Of a DNA stretch of 64,000 nt, positions 23,400 through 34,060 are shown piece after piece (position 1 is the first letter of the stretch; every line of letters starts with the position of its first letter). The stretch is from Brachycybe producta (Eukaryota; Arthropoda; Diplopoda; Playtdesmida; Andrognathidae). Location: NCBI GenBank assembly GCA_036925085.1, contig JAUPFP010000004.1, positions 6,214,001-6,278,000 of the forward strand, given 5' to 3'. Both the position numbers and the translations under genes were made by a program. The notes under the pieces were generated by a model. That model saw only the letters and a list, made by a program, of their open reading frames with translations, was not told the origin of the DNA and ran no database searches.

Positions 23400-23910
23400 C
23401 AGGGCTGGCCCTAGGGGCGGTCGCCCAGGGAGCTGTTCCGAGGGGGAGTTAATGACTTATCAAATCCCCAAATTTGAATCGGCAATTGTAAGCGCACTAA
23501 AACTACAACAGTCATTGCACGAAACAGCTAGTCGTTACACACTTTCACTGCTATATTTTCTTTCCTAATCAGTAATTACTAATTATTAACAAAAGTTGGC
23601 AATTATTAACCATAATTGGCAATCAAGACATACTTATGCTCCACTATGGTGGACGACAGATTATCTTCGCTCGGAATTCTCTCCATCGAGAATTCCATTG
23701 CCCATTCCCTGGACCTATCGGCTGCTGTGTCTGACTTTGCGAATGCCAAGGCTCGTAAAGTTCGTTTTTAAAGGTGAATTACACAAGTTTTATTTTTTTC
23801 AGTTTTGTTTCTAAAGCATTTGTTTGTTAAATTTTATACTTGTATTGGTGCATGGGGGGCGCGGATTGTCTGTTTCTCCCAGGGCGCCAAACCACCTAGG
23901 GCCGGCTCTG
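23400..23910 (+). mobile_element. hAT-type element with CAGGGCCGGCCC ends, copy 1
   Basis: Ends CAGGGCTGGCCCTAGG and CCTAGGGCCGGCTCTG are flanked by a perfect 8-bp duplication TCTGTCTG (23392-23399 and 23911-23918). The body (GGACCTATCGGCTGCTGTGT, AATGCCAAGGCTCGTAAAGT) is the inverse of the copy at 45449-45903. The terminal sequence resembles a hAT family common in animal genomes. Non-autonomous; an internal 72-codon frame is part of the repeat. Confidence 0.88.
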
Positions 23911-24214
23911 TCTGTCTGTTCCTTATGCAGCCCTGAAACGTTTAACCTATTGTCACCAAACTTTGCAGGGTTACTTCATATGACCCTGCAGGTAACCTAG
24001 GGTACATGGGAGCCCCCAACAACCATGCTACACGTGCTAGGCAGGGGGAAGAATACGTGTCCTTATAGTTTTCTAATTATACATTGGCACTTGCACTAAA
24101 ACACATTGGCTTACGCAAAGTTCACCTAATGTCATTTGACCAAAAATATTTCCTCTAGTAGAATTTCATCTAAAAGGGTCCTCATGTTTCCTATTAAGTT
24201 TTCAACTCTGTCCA

Positions 24215-24330
24215 TTTATATGAAGTCAACTGATTTTTAATTTTTGAAATTCTAAGAATCGTTTTGGCAATCGTTGGATCAGTGTTGACAATATTTTGAA
24301 AAGAATTTTCTGGTGGTAAAGAGGGTCTCT
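24215..24330 (+). repeat. TTAA-family element, right end
   Basis: ATATGAAGTCAACTGATTTTT and CGTTTTGGCAATCGTTGGAT lead to the right terminus GAGGGTCTCT, followed by TTAA at 24331-24334. The left part is missing. Confidence 0.65.
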
Positions 24331-24665
24331 TTAAAAGCCAAATTTTATCACAGTTTGAGAATTGATTATTTAATGGACCTTAAATCCTAAATTGAAATAA
24401 AATGAATCTCTTAGCTTTTTTTCCCCCAAAATGTCTATGAAACAATCAACATTTTTGTGAAGACATTTAATATTTTTGTACCTTTAATTTCATCATATAT
24501 CAATAAACTCTTAATTTTTTTCTTCTAATTGTTCAATTTAACTTTAGATCTGATTGTTAGCTTTTACACTCTTAGAACATTCGAAACGCTTAGGAAATTA
24601 GAAAAAAAAAAGCTTTGCATCCTTATAGTATTTACCATAACGCCAGAACAAAGAGTGCTTTAGAC

Positions 24666-24992
24666 CAGCAGTCGCCAACCTTTCGGACCTCACGGACCAC
24701 TAAATTCAACATTTTAAATCCCGCGGACCACTAATATGAATTTTTTTTAAAAAGATAAATACGTTTGTCAAATAATGATCACAGAACTTCCATTTTATTA
24801 ATATAAAATCTTTAAAGGTTATTTAATTGTAAGAAAATTATTAAAGTTTGTTTAATTATTACAAAACTAGTGGGGTAACCCGTCATAAATGACAGGAGCA
24901 CAATTCTCAGACAATTGTGCACATGCGCATCGTTTTTTTACTCCTTTCATTTCAATTTCAGTCACCCCCTCCCACTTTTTCCCCCTCCAACG

Positions 24993-25024
<32 letters not shown>

Positions 25025-25221
25025 CCTCTACACTTTTCAACCTTTCCCCCTCTCCAATTTAATATCACGGGGTTCTTGGATGGGAAGGGTGCAACATATA
25101 GTTGACCTTGAGAAAAAAAAAAGCTGTTCATTTCATTTATTTAAATTCATATAAATTCCGATGTGCTTCAAGGGTTTTGTTACTACACACACACACGCGC
25201 ACGCGCACACGCACGGGATAT

Positions 25222-25279
<58 letters not shown>

Positions 25280-25548
25280 TGAAGCTTAGGGGAGAAGAAG
25301 CGTGTGGTGGGGGAAACTGAATGTAATGTAGGTCTCACGTGCCGTATTTTACGAGAACTGTACTAGACTAGTACATTTCGTGAATTTAGTTCAATATAAA
25401 TCCGAAAATTGTCATTCAGAATATAAGAATTTATTGGAATATTTTTTTTTGTTTTATTATCAATAAAACAAAAAAAAATGAAAATATTGTCCAAATTTTT
25501 CTGCGGGCCACCAATAATTTCTCGCGGACCACCGGTTGGCGACTACAG
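24666..25548. mobile_element. hAT-type element (CAG..CGCCAACC ends) hosting a Helitron
   Basis: Left end CAGCAGTCGCCAACCTTTCG and right end ACCGGTTGGCGACTACAG form an inverted repeat; CGGACCAC lies just inside both. The flanks are CTTTAGAC (24658-24665) and CTTTAGAA (25549-25556), 7 of 8 matching. The ends resemble the well-known hAT group that begins CAGTGGTTCCCAACC. The Helitron that begins at 24867 and its microsatellites occupy the middle, so the hAT copy is older. Confidence 0.8.
24867..25280 (-). mobile_element. Helitron with internal microsatellites
   Basis: The 3' end on the minus strand is hairpin GTCAT/ATGAC, TTACCCCA, CTAG (24867-24870), then T. The body shares GGTTCTTGGATGGGA, GTTCATTT and AAATTCCGATGTGCTTCAA with the other copies. 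It carries (CT)n at 25000-25026, a CA/CG tract at 25188-25214 and (AAT)n at 25228-25280. The 5' boundary is uncertain because it lies in or beyond the AAT array. Confidence 0.65.
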
Positions 25549-27029
25549 CTTTAGAATTTCAAAATGTGGCTCATGAATTACCACCCGGTTTTTGTTGTCG
25601 TTGTTTAAACGGGGCTTTTGTGTACACAACACTTTAGGTGTGTTATGGAATGCGTTTCATTGTATTATTAGTTTGAATATATTACTCAAACCAGGAGAAT
25701 TTAACATTATAACAATATACAAACAAGTTTAATTATAGGTCTAGACATTTGTGTAGACCATTGAGTTAGATAGAAATTTGCATACATAAATGTGTTCACA
25801 GCAGTTATTTTCACTTTGTTTGCCTTCCCCCCCTCCCCCCAATACTTTTGTTCTTTCCAAATTTACAAAAAAGTCAATATACAAGTATAAATGATATTGA
25901 TGTCTCTCTCTTTCTCTCTTGCATAGGTGGTGTTTATCATGTAACCATTTATTTATATCCTTTAGGAAACTGAAAATATTCTTTATTTGTAATGTAAACC
26001 TGTGCACAGCAAATCTTTGGAAACAAACCAAAAAAAATCTATGGAAACCACTTACAGATCATAAGACCTTTTAAGAACTTCAAAAACATGTAAAAAAAAA
26101 AAAAAGATTTTAATGCAACTTCCATTTCAACATAAAGATCAACAGAAACAAAATAAAAAATTACCATTTAGTCTATTGATTGGTGTGCAGGTAAAACGTC
26201 CAACTTTTTAAAGTTGAAATATTTTAAACATTAAACATTTTAAATTAGTGTTATAAATTTAAAAAAACGTGTTTAAAAAAAAACGATGACGAAAAAATTA
26301 ATAAGAAACGGGTGGGAAAAGAAAAACGCAAGAAAGAAAGAAAATTGATCAGTTTTAAGTACGTGTCTCCAAGTTTTCTAAATGATTCAGTTAGAAATGT
26401 ACATCAAAAGGTGTTTGTTTTTTGAAAAATCATGTTTTATTTAGAAAAAAAAAGCTGTGGGTGGGGGAGGAAATGAAGAAAAAAAGCCTTTCTTTAAGTA
26501 TGTTGGTGGTGAATCCTGATTCCTGATTGTTTCAGTTCTATGATAGGGAAAAATACAAAGTTTACATTAGCAGTGAAATGGAAATTAATGAATTAAGAAT
26601 ATAAATTATGTCAGATTCGTGAATTAAGTCATTTTAATTACCTTCACTATTATAATAGTAAATCTGAAAAACATTTTTTTAAAATAAAAACTTGTTAAGA
26701 TTTTTTTTCTCAAGATATTGGCCATGAAAAAACCATTGCCATAATCTTTTACCATTTTAGTTTTGAAAACAATTCGAGTTTTTCAGGAAAAAAAACGTTC
26801 GCTTGACGTCTATGGAGCATAGAATTAGCCACTATAGTGGAGCCTTCTGAGGGGACAAAAGCAAAATAATCATCTAGTTGTCAATAATGATAATATGCAT
26901 TATACCATTATAAGTCTTGTCCTAAGCCAACCTCTAGTACACTGAGGAAGGCTTTGTATCCAGGGGGTGGACCACTCTAAAAAAACATTAGAGATTTTTG
27001 CAGGAACTGACTTTTATTTTTGGTCATTT
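25549..27029. other. Non-coding sequence
   Basis: AT-rich with many A-runs; no gene was recognised. Confidence 0.5.
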
Positions 27030-27200
27030 GTTCCTAGGGTTACTCGGCAATGGAACTTGCTTCCAGAGGATGTTGTGCATGGGGAACTTTTCATTTTGGA
27101 GAGAGAGAGAGTTCATAGGGGTCTTTTTTAACAATGTAGATATTGTTAGTTATTATTCAAAAAATGCAATTTAATGTAACTTATAGTATATAAACTTATT
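27030..27200 (+). pseudogene. LINE reverse-transcriptase 3' fragment
   Basis: The plus-strand frame reads FVPRVTRQWNLLPEDVVHGE, the RxWNxLP signature found near the end of jockey/CR1-like reverse transcriptases. The frame then stops. Only the 3' end survives. Confidence 0.6.
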
Positions 27201-27391
27201 TATAATTTTGTGGTATTTTTCTATGTATTTCAAACAAGGCAATGTAAACTATATGAGGTGTGCTTTTTTTTTTAGGAAAAATACGAGAATAGTTTAGTTT
27301 TTATTAAAAAAGGTCTGTTTTTCAGCAATTGTTAAAACTCTAATACCTTTGATAATTTTAACCAGTATATTTTATATTAATTATTTATATA

Positions 27392-27908
27392 CTAGTGGGG
27401 TAACCCGTCATAAATGACGGGAGAAAAATTCACAGGCAACTGTGCCCAGCATTAGAATTTCTTTTCCTCCGTCCTTTTATGACGTCAGACCAAGTAACAA
27501 ACCAATTAGAAATTGATGACGTTCATAAAAGGGCGGAGGAAAAGAAATTTTAATGCTGGGCACAGTTGCCTGTGATAAATTCTAGTTTAATTTTGCTACT
27601 ATTATCCCCTCCCCTTTTTATATTTGAAAGAGAAAATGAGTATTTCATTTTCTCTGGTGTGCGCATGTGCGTTGTTTGTTCCTTTTTTACTCTTTTCATT
27701 TCAATTTCAGTTTCTCCCTCCCCCTTTTTTTCCCCTCCACGTTTCTCTCTCCCTCTCTCTCCCCCGTCTACACTTTCCAACCATTCCCCCTCTCTAATTT
27801 AATATCATGGGATTCTTGGATGAGGAGTGTGCAACATATGAGAACCTTGAGAAAAAAAAAAGCGGTTCATTTATTCATTTAAATTTATATAAATTCCGAC
27901 GTGCTTCA
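27392..27908 (-). mobile_element. Helitron 3' part with a nested hAT MITE
   Basis: The hairpin CCCGTCAT/ATGACGGG and CTAG end (27392-27395) are intact. The MITE at 27432-27574 is inserted near this end. Beyond it follow the pyrimidine-rich part, GGATTCTTGGATGAGGA, and AAATTCCGACGTGCTTCAA. At ~27908 the homology to other Helitron copies stops and a different transposon begins (27909-28194). Confidence 0.7.
27432..27574. mobile_element. hAT-like MITE, type B (GTGCCCAGCATTAG arms)
   Basis: Palindromic: ACAGGCAACTGTGCCCAGCA at the left and GGGCACAGTTGCCTGT at the right, with CCTCCGTCC/GGGCGGAGG and TATGACGTCAGACC inside. Flanks AAAAATTC (27424-27431) and ATAAATTC (27575-27582) agree at 7 of 8 positions and match the Helitron sequence continuing across the site. 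Confidence 0.85.
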
Positions 27909-28194
27909 ATGTGTAAACTTTGTCTTTAATATTGCCCTACAAAAATGAGTCACAAGGGTTGAGCTCGGGCTGTTATTGCTGGAATAGTAGGCCTTGATGA
28001 TGGATATCCGCTCAGAAACGCTGTATTTTGACATTTTCACTGAAAAATAAAAATCAACAACAATAAGCGTGCACATGCGCACAAAAAATCCCAACATTCC
28101 CTGCATTCAACCGCCAAATTTGAACTGAATCTCGCCAACCGTTCGAAAGTTATCGAGGTTTCTTTTCATATAGCTCAATAATTGTCACCCTGTA
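27909..28194 (-). mobile_element. 5' end of a DUF4817-type transposon, with N-terminal coding fragment
   Basis: On the minus strand a terminus TACAGGGTGAC (from 28194) precedes a leader and a start codon at about 28034. The encoded MSKYSVSERISIIKAYYSSN resembles the N-terminal helix-turn-helix of DUF4817/mariner-like transposases common in arthropods. Coding similarity fades after about 35 residues and the element is cut at the junction with Helitron sequence. Similar TACAGGGTG ends occur at 42294, 46309 (inverted) and 63965. Confidence 0.6.
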
Positions 28195-28863
28195 TGTATA
28201 TATATGTTTGTTAACAACTAGCTAAAATTTCATATTTCAAAGATATTTTTAAACAAGGGACATTATACCTGCGCCATTTGATATTGTAGTTGTTGGAAGA
28301 AGAAGAAACAAATGTATTCTAAGATGCATTCATTTTAAAACATATATTTTTTTCTCGGATCCTATACCAAGGTTGATGACAAGTACGACTAAAAGTTAGC
28401 ATTAAAAGGGAATGTGCCTATGTGGAAAACGCCTTCCATTTTCATTTTGTTTTTGTCGGTTTTATACTTACTTGTATATCTACATTGTAAACGTACATAC
28501 GCGCAAAAAACATTCCTTTTTTTAAGAGACAAGAGAGTATGTTGGAAAACATATTTATTTATTATTTATACTGGTGAATGTTAGAAGAAATAAATCTAGG
28601 AGGAGTTTGTGGACATGAATTGTTCTGAAGAAATGATAAAAAGGTAGAGAAAGAAACACATCATGCAATGCAAGAAATAAAAAAAAAATGCAGTGGTTTT
28701 TCATGTTGTCATTGTATCATACAGAATCTCTGAAACTGCTAAAAATATAAATTCATAAAATTTGTAGTACCTAATATCATATGCTCTATAGTCTATAATA
28801 TTTGTCAACTCTAAGATAACTGGTTGGATTATTCAGAACTATAATATATTGATAAAGAAACTG

Positions 28864-28909
<46 letters not shown>

Positions 28910-28975
28910 TCGATTGTTGCTAGCTACAAATGAGAAATTGTTGGTACAGCGATACAAGTTGTTGTTTTACCAGCC
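28195..28975. other. Non-coding sequence with (TG)n
   Basis: Includes an uninterrupted (TG)n microsatellite of about 21 units at 28866-28908. No gene was seen. Confidence 0.6.
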
Positions 28976-28978
28976 TAA

Positions 28979-29110
28979 AGCCGGTATGACACTAGCAACC
29001 TCCAATGCAATTCAACTTGCAATGCAACTTGTGATGTGACTTGCAACTAGAACTTTGTAATAAACTTATATATCACACTATGCAACCTAGTTGCCAATCA
29101 AGTTTTCAAA
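28979..29110. repeat. TWA-type MITE fragment built from TTGCAA words
   Basis: Starts AGCCGGTATGACACTAGCAA after TAA (28976-28978). The interior repeats AACTTGCAATGC and ACTTGCAACTAG. The right end is unclear; CACACTATGCAACCTAGTTGC at 29072-29093 may be part of it. Related to 8757-8864. Confidence 0.5.
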
Positions 29111-29588
29111 ACTTTCTTTATGTCAAGGGGCCAACATTCGGGTGAATCTCGTACGGTATCGGAAGCCATTTTATTTTTAATCCGCGTTTTACTGAATTTT
29201 AAAATTTCAATTCTATTCTGGATGGCCAGTAAAAAATGCAGCTAAAAAGTAAAATGACTTTCCATCCACACGATCTGCTATATAAATCTTAGTGAAAATC
29301 GTACATTTGATTTGACTCAAATGGCTGTAGCAACCAAAGGGCAATTTGAAACAGATTAAGGGATAAAAAGAATGAAGGATTAAAGGTCTTTAACATGGGT
29401 TAAACAAATTGGCATAATTCAAAAGGGTTGTAAAATTAAAAAAAAACTTAACATATTTTGGATGCAATATTATTCTAATACCTGGCCACACTATTTAAGA
29501 AGGAATTGCAAATACAAATTATTTTTAGAAATGCAGTTTTTAGACAGAAGGGTAAGAGCCTAAAATGTTAGTAATTTTGCGCATTTAA

Positions 29589-29771
29589 CAACGAATTTGT
29601 TTCCATTCTGGTAAAAATTTGAACTTTTTGAAAATGTCATTCTGGTGAAAAATAGAAGAAACGTTGAACCGCAACTATTCCCTATCATAGGCTGTGGGGT
29701 TACGTTTCTTCTACTTTTTAACAGATGAAATCTTCAAAAAAGTTCAAATTTTAATATCCCAGTGGAAACAA
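29589..29771. repeat. Palindromic MITE with GTTTCCA..TGG ends, copy 2
   Basis: TTTGTTTCCATTCTGG.. GGTGAAAAATAGAAGAAACG on the left mirrors CGTTTCTTCTACTTTTTAAC.. CCCAGTGGAAACAAGG on the right. It matches the cleaner copy at 57241-57428. It abuts the next MITE. Confidence 0.65.
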
Positions 29772-29778
29772 GGTATAG

Positions 29779-29911
29779 AGCTGGATTTACTTTTTGAACT
29801 GAAAATATGACTTTTTTTTCAGCTAGTTGTTTTTCAGCCACGCACAACTTACTGTTTCAGCTAAAGAGTTTTATCTTCAGCTCACATTTAGTTCATATTG
29901 TGAATCTGCCT
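29779..29911. mobile_element. Short TWA-type MITE (CAGCT words)
   Basis: AGCTGGATTTAC at the left and (inverted) AGGCAGATTCAC at the right. The right flank is TAA (29912-29914) and the left is TAG. The interior repeats TTTCAGCT on both strands. The same words and ends recur at 38771 and 40211. Confidence 0.6.
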
Positions 29912-29914
29912 TAA

Positions 29915-30902
29915 CATGTAGATATTTGTGTGTGAAAGTGTGTGTGAGTGAAATTCGCAATGCACTCTTGACCTATAAATAAATGTTAACACCCACAAGT
30001 GAGGGCTATGGATGAAAACTCATTTATGAAACGTTATTTTCTTGATCTAACAGAAAAATGTCTTCTTGTCATTATGGTAAGTCTCGAGTATGGTGACACA
30101 CCAAGAGAGTACTTTATATAATATGAAACCTATAATCGAGTATATACCATACCCTCCTCCACCCCCCCCCCCCAAAAAAAGATGATAAAAATAATTATAG
30201 TTTTTGTTCTTATACTGCTTCAATTTTTTCCATTTAATGAGGCGCTCTCATGCAATATCGCATAGGACATCACCATAAAATGAAACAAACATGAAGATGG
30301 GGGGTGACACATTTGTATTTTCTTGCTCATCAATAAATTAAGTTGGTCTCTTATAAACATATTCATGCATATATACAATATACATGCTAAGCAAAAACTA
30401 CAACTATATAGTATAAAAAATCCATATTACTACACAAAATGTTCCAACCTTACACTCCATACCTTCCCATTCTCCATTACCACCCCGTTTTCAAAAAAAA
30501 AAAAAAAACACAACCCCCTCCCCTCTCCTAAACATAGTTTTGTTCTATAGGGAAAAGTTTATTTCCCATAGTACTGTCAGAGATACTAATGCCACTGAAT
30601 GATGGATGATGTTTCGAAAATGTATAAGACAAAAAGTGGAAGTAGAAAGAAAAAAAAAATTGGTGAAGATTTCGTGAAACAAGATTAGATTTGCAAAGCA
30701 TATTACAACGACAATTCCATTGAATATTACTTAACAAAAAAAATTTGTAATAGAAACAGATGGGGGAAAAATGTTCTTATATATTACATTAAAATGATTA
30801 AATAAACAAAAAAATAGAAAGTTTTTTTTTCTTTCAAGATGTGTGTGTGTGCGCGCCATTTAAAAATGAAACAAAAAGGTAAAAATTTGTAATTTTTTTC
30901 AC
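29915..30902. other. Non-coding sequence
   Basis: No gene was seen. C- and A-runs occur at 30162-30180 and 30495-30509. Confidence 0.5.
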
Positions 30903-30905
30903 TAA

Positions 30906-31460
30906 AGGCCTAGCTATAGAGCTCAATGAAACACTCAGAAATGATAGTTTTTGGAAGTTTTTCACTTCCGAAAACGGCTATTTCAGAGTGGAAAATCAAG
31001 AGTCTTCTGAAATAATGTTTTTAACATTATTTCAGAGTAAAAAAAACAAGGAATCCTAGGGAAATGCAACACTGCAAACAGGGATTTAGAAATCGGGACG
31101 AACACAAGTTGGCTCCGCCCTTTTTATGACGTCCGGCAACTTCTAATTGGTTGGTTATGTAGTCTGACGTCACATGCTCCGCCCTTTTCAACGTCGAACT
31201 ACACAACAAACTAATTAGAAGCTCTCGGTCGTCATAAAAAGGGAGGAGCCAACCTGTGTTCGTCCCGATTTCTAAATGCCAGTACACTGCAATGGTCAGG
31301 GTGACCATATGCAGACAGCCGCATAGGAATTTACACAATTGCTTTTGTTTTCAGAGTTTTCATTATGCTATAGAGGCCGCGAATTATTTTCTGATTTGTG
31401 GAATTTATGTTTTTGGAATATGTTTTTCAGAGTTCTTTTCATTGAGTTCTAGCAAGGCCT
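30906..31460. mobile_element. TWA-type MITE (AGGCCTTGCTAGAGC ends), copy 2
   Basis: AGGCCTAGCTATAGAGCTC at the left and (inverted) AGGCCTTGCTAGAACTCAAT at the right, flanked by TAA (30903-30905) and TTA (31461-31463). It follows copy 1 (3309-3650) except that a hAT MITE is inserted at 31076-31283. Confidence 0.8.
31076..31283. mobile_element. hAT-like MITE (CTCCGCCC core), TSD ACACTGCA
   Basis: The perfect duplication ACACTGCA at 31068-31075 and 31284-31291 matches the single ACACTGCA in the uninterrupted copy 1 (AACACTGCAATGGTCAGG near 3465). The element has TTTAGAAATCGGGACGAACA and the inverse at its ends, TCCGCCC in the left arm and GGGAGGAG in the right, and TGACGTCA in the centre. Confidence 0.9.
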
Positions 31461-31604
31461 TTAGTTGCGAGTAAGTTTTGGAAGAAAAAAAAGTATTTTA
31501 AAAACTAGACAAACCGGGACATCCGGATTTATTTGATTCAAATAAGATAATTCAGATAATTTTGATGTATTTAAAATTTCATAAAATTGAGTCTTTTTTA
31601 TTAA

Positions 31605-31768
31605 AGAGATTCCATTACTTCCAGAAATTTCTTGTCAAATTATTGTCAAGAATTATTCAACGATTACCAAAAGAGTTTTAAAATTTAAAATAAATCATTA
31701 ATATAATTTAAAATATTAAATAATCAGTTGACTTCATATAAATGAACTTTTATCAGATAGATGCGCCA
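31605..31768 (+). repeat. TTAA-family element, left end
   Basis: TTAA (31601-31604) precedes AGAGATTCCATTACTTCC, then GTCAAGAATTATTCAACG and AGTTGACTTCATATAAATGA. Homology ends after AGATGCGCCA. Confidence 0.7.
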
Positions 31769-31936
31769 TGTGAAGAATATCCGTGTGGATATTCAATATG
31801 TAATGAGTCTACTTAAAACTACCACTTTATGTGGCGCCACAAAGTGGTCCATGAAGAAAGTAACCCACAATTGTGACTATTCTGTTCCAAGTTTCTCTGT
31901 CATTTACATGTTTTTAAATGACTTGTAACAGTTAAA

Positions 31937-32502
31937 TTTTTATAATTTATACATATTTACATATTTATTTTTATAATTTATACATATTTACATATTTATT
32001 TTTATAATTTATACATATTTACATATTTATTTTTATAATTTATACATATTTACATATTTATTTTTATAATTTATACATATTTACATATTTATTTTTATAA
32101 TTTATACATATTTACATATTTATTTTTATAATTTATACATATTTACATATTTATTTTTATAATTTATACATATTTACATATTTATTTTTATAATTTATAC
32201 ATATTTACATATTTATTTTTATAATTTATACATATTTACATATTTATTTTTATAATTTATACATATTTACATATTTATTTTTATAATTTATACATATTTA
32301 CATATTTATTTTTATAATTTATACATATTTACATATTTATTTTTATAATTTATACATATTTACATATTTATTTTTATAATTTATACATATTTACATATTT
32401 ATTTTTATAATTTATACATATTTACATATTTATTTTTATAATTTATACATATTTACATATTTATTTTTATAATTTACACATATTTACATATTTATTTTTA
32501 AC
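31937..32502. repeat. 31-bp tandem array, ~18 copies
   Basis: The unit, starting TTTTTATAATTTATACATAT and ending TTACATATTTA, repeats with period 31 and almost no variation (one T-to-C change near 32476). Such uniformity points to recent expansion or homogenisation. No spacers, so it is not CRISPR. Confidence 0.95.
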
Positions 32503-33699
32503 ATTTATTGTGATGAACCAATAATGCAAAAAGTTTGGTAATGAGAAACACAAATCGGCCACTTAAAATAATTCAATTAACAATGAATGTCCAAAATATG
32601 CAATATTGATACTTGCTGTCGCCCTTAGATGAGGCTTATGACGTCAGAGGGGTTGACAAAAAATTTAGCTTTGTCTAACAAAAATAGGTGATTAACAAGG
32701 GAATGCAAGAACTCTTTTTGTTTAAATTGTTGAAAACATTTGTTATTGCCTCATTTTTATCAAACAAAAATGACACAATCGTAGATTTTTTGTTAATTCC
32801 TCTGACGTCATAAGCATTTTCTTAGGGCGACACAAGTATATGTAAGGTGTTCACTTATAGTCTTAAATGTCCTTTAATTTTGAAGGATATCAAAGTGTAA
32901 TATAGTTGAATGAATATATTCGTGATTGAATTTATTCGGTGACATTAATGTATTTATTTACATAACGCAATTTTGTCAATTTCAGGCACAATGAACATCA
33001 ATAAAACGACTAAATTCTGTTAACAGATCGAACAAAATAATAAAAAAATGCTTTTACAAAGTTCAAAACTAGACAAAGACATTTTTTTTTGTATTATTGT
33101 TATTCAAATTTGCGAATTATTTCAATGTCACTTGTTTTGCTGCAATTGAGTACATTATTTCCATGTAAAGGGGGTGACGTTTTATCTGCTGGTACATCAA
33201 TTTGGTGTCTTACACTGTGGAATTTCTAGTCGACTAATAATTTCATTCACCAATCATGTTTCCAAGTGAACAGTTTTATTTTTTTTTCGCAAAATCAGTG
33301 GTAATGTATAATTTATTTTAAATGACTACGGATTATAATGAAGTTCAAAATCGTGAATTATTTAGGTTTTCAAATGTGATATTATTTTAAAAATAATTAA
33401 TGTCCAAATAACGTAAAAATGGCGTTGAATAATGGAATTTCGAATGTCCATGGTTATTGTATGTAATGATATGTCATGTAATGTTATGGACTTATGGTAT
33501 GTCATTGTTGGCATTTACAACAACAATGGCGGTTTTAGGCGATGAACAGCTAATGTTCGAACTTTGATTATTCTGTTTTTAGGAGTAAAAAAATCAAGAA
33601 AAACTAGAAAGTGTTTTAGAAACTAGAAGGGTAACCCAATCACTTAAGATGGTTGAATCTATATTTATTTTGCTTTTGTACTCTCGCTCTCTCACGGAT
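32503..33699. other. Non-coding sequence
   Basis: No gene was seen. GACGTCAGAGG at 32641 and CTCTGACGTCAT at 32801 together with flanking TTATGACG/CATAAGC suggest another inverted-repeat element of roughly 220 bp (about 32610-32830, TGTCGCCCTTAGA inverse CTTAGGGCGACAC). Confidence 0.5.
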
Positions 33700-34060
33700 G
33701 CAGGCAATTAGAAATCGAGACAAACAGAAGTGGGCTCCGCCCTTTTTATTTAGTCTGACGTCACATGCTCCGCCCCTTTTCACCGTCGAACCACACAACA
33801 AACCAATTAGAAGTTGACGGTCGTCATAAAAAGGGCGGTGCCAACTTCTGTATGTCCCGATTTCTAATTGCCAGTTCTGTAGACAGCTTCAGAATTTCTT
33901 TGGCTCCGCCATTTTATGAGCGTCATCAATTTCTGATTGGTTTGTTACTGGGTCTGATGTCACATACCCTACCCTGATTATTTCTAATTGGTTGATATTC
34001 GGTCTGACGCTCATAAAAGGGCGGAGCCAAAAAAATATGAAGCTGTCTACAGATGCCTGT
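33700..34060. mobile_element. Two hAT-like MITEs side by side (core type and type C)
   Basis: Bases 33700-33873 are the core type: CAGGCAATTAGAAATCGAGA at the left, inverse ending CTAATTGCC at the right, shortened in the centre. Bases ~33876-34060 are type C: CTGTAGACAGCTTCAGAATT at the left and the inverse ending ACAGATGCCTGT at the right, with GCTCCGCCA/GGGCGGAGC arms and TCTGATGTCAC inside. The junction shows no clean duplication. Confidence 0.75.

Noticed and set aside
27550..27802. Charged (GERGREKRGG) and serine-proline-rich frames
   Set aside because: Opposite-strand readings of the CT-rich part of the Helitron.
31937..32502. CRISPR-like array
   Set aside because: The 31-bp units are head-to-tail without variable spacers and the context is eukaryotic.
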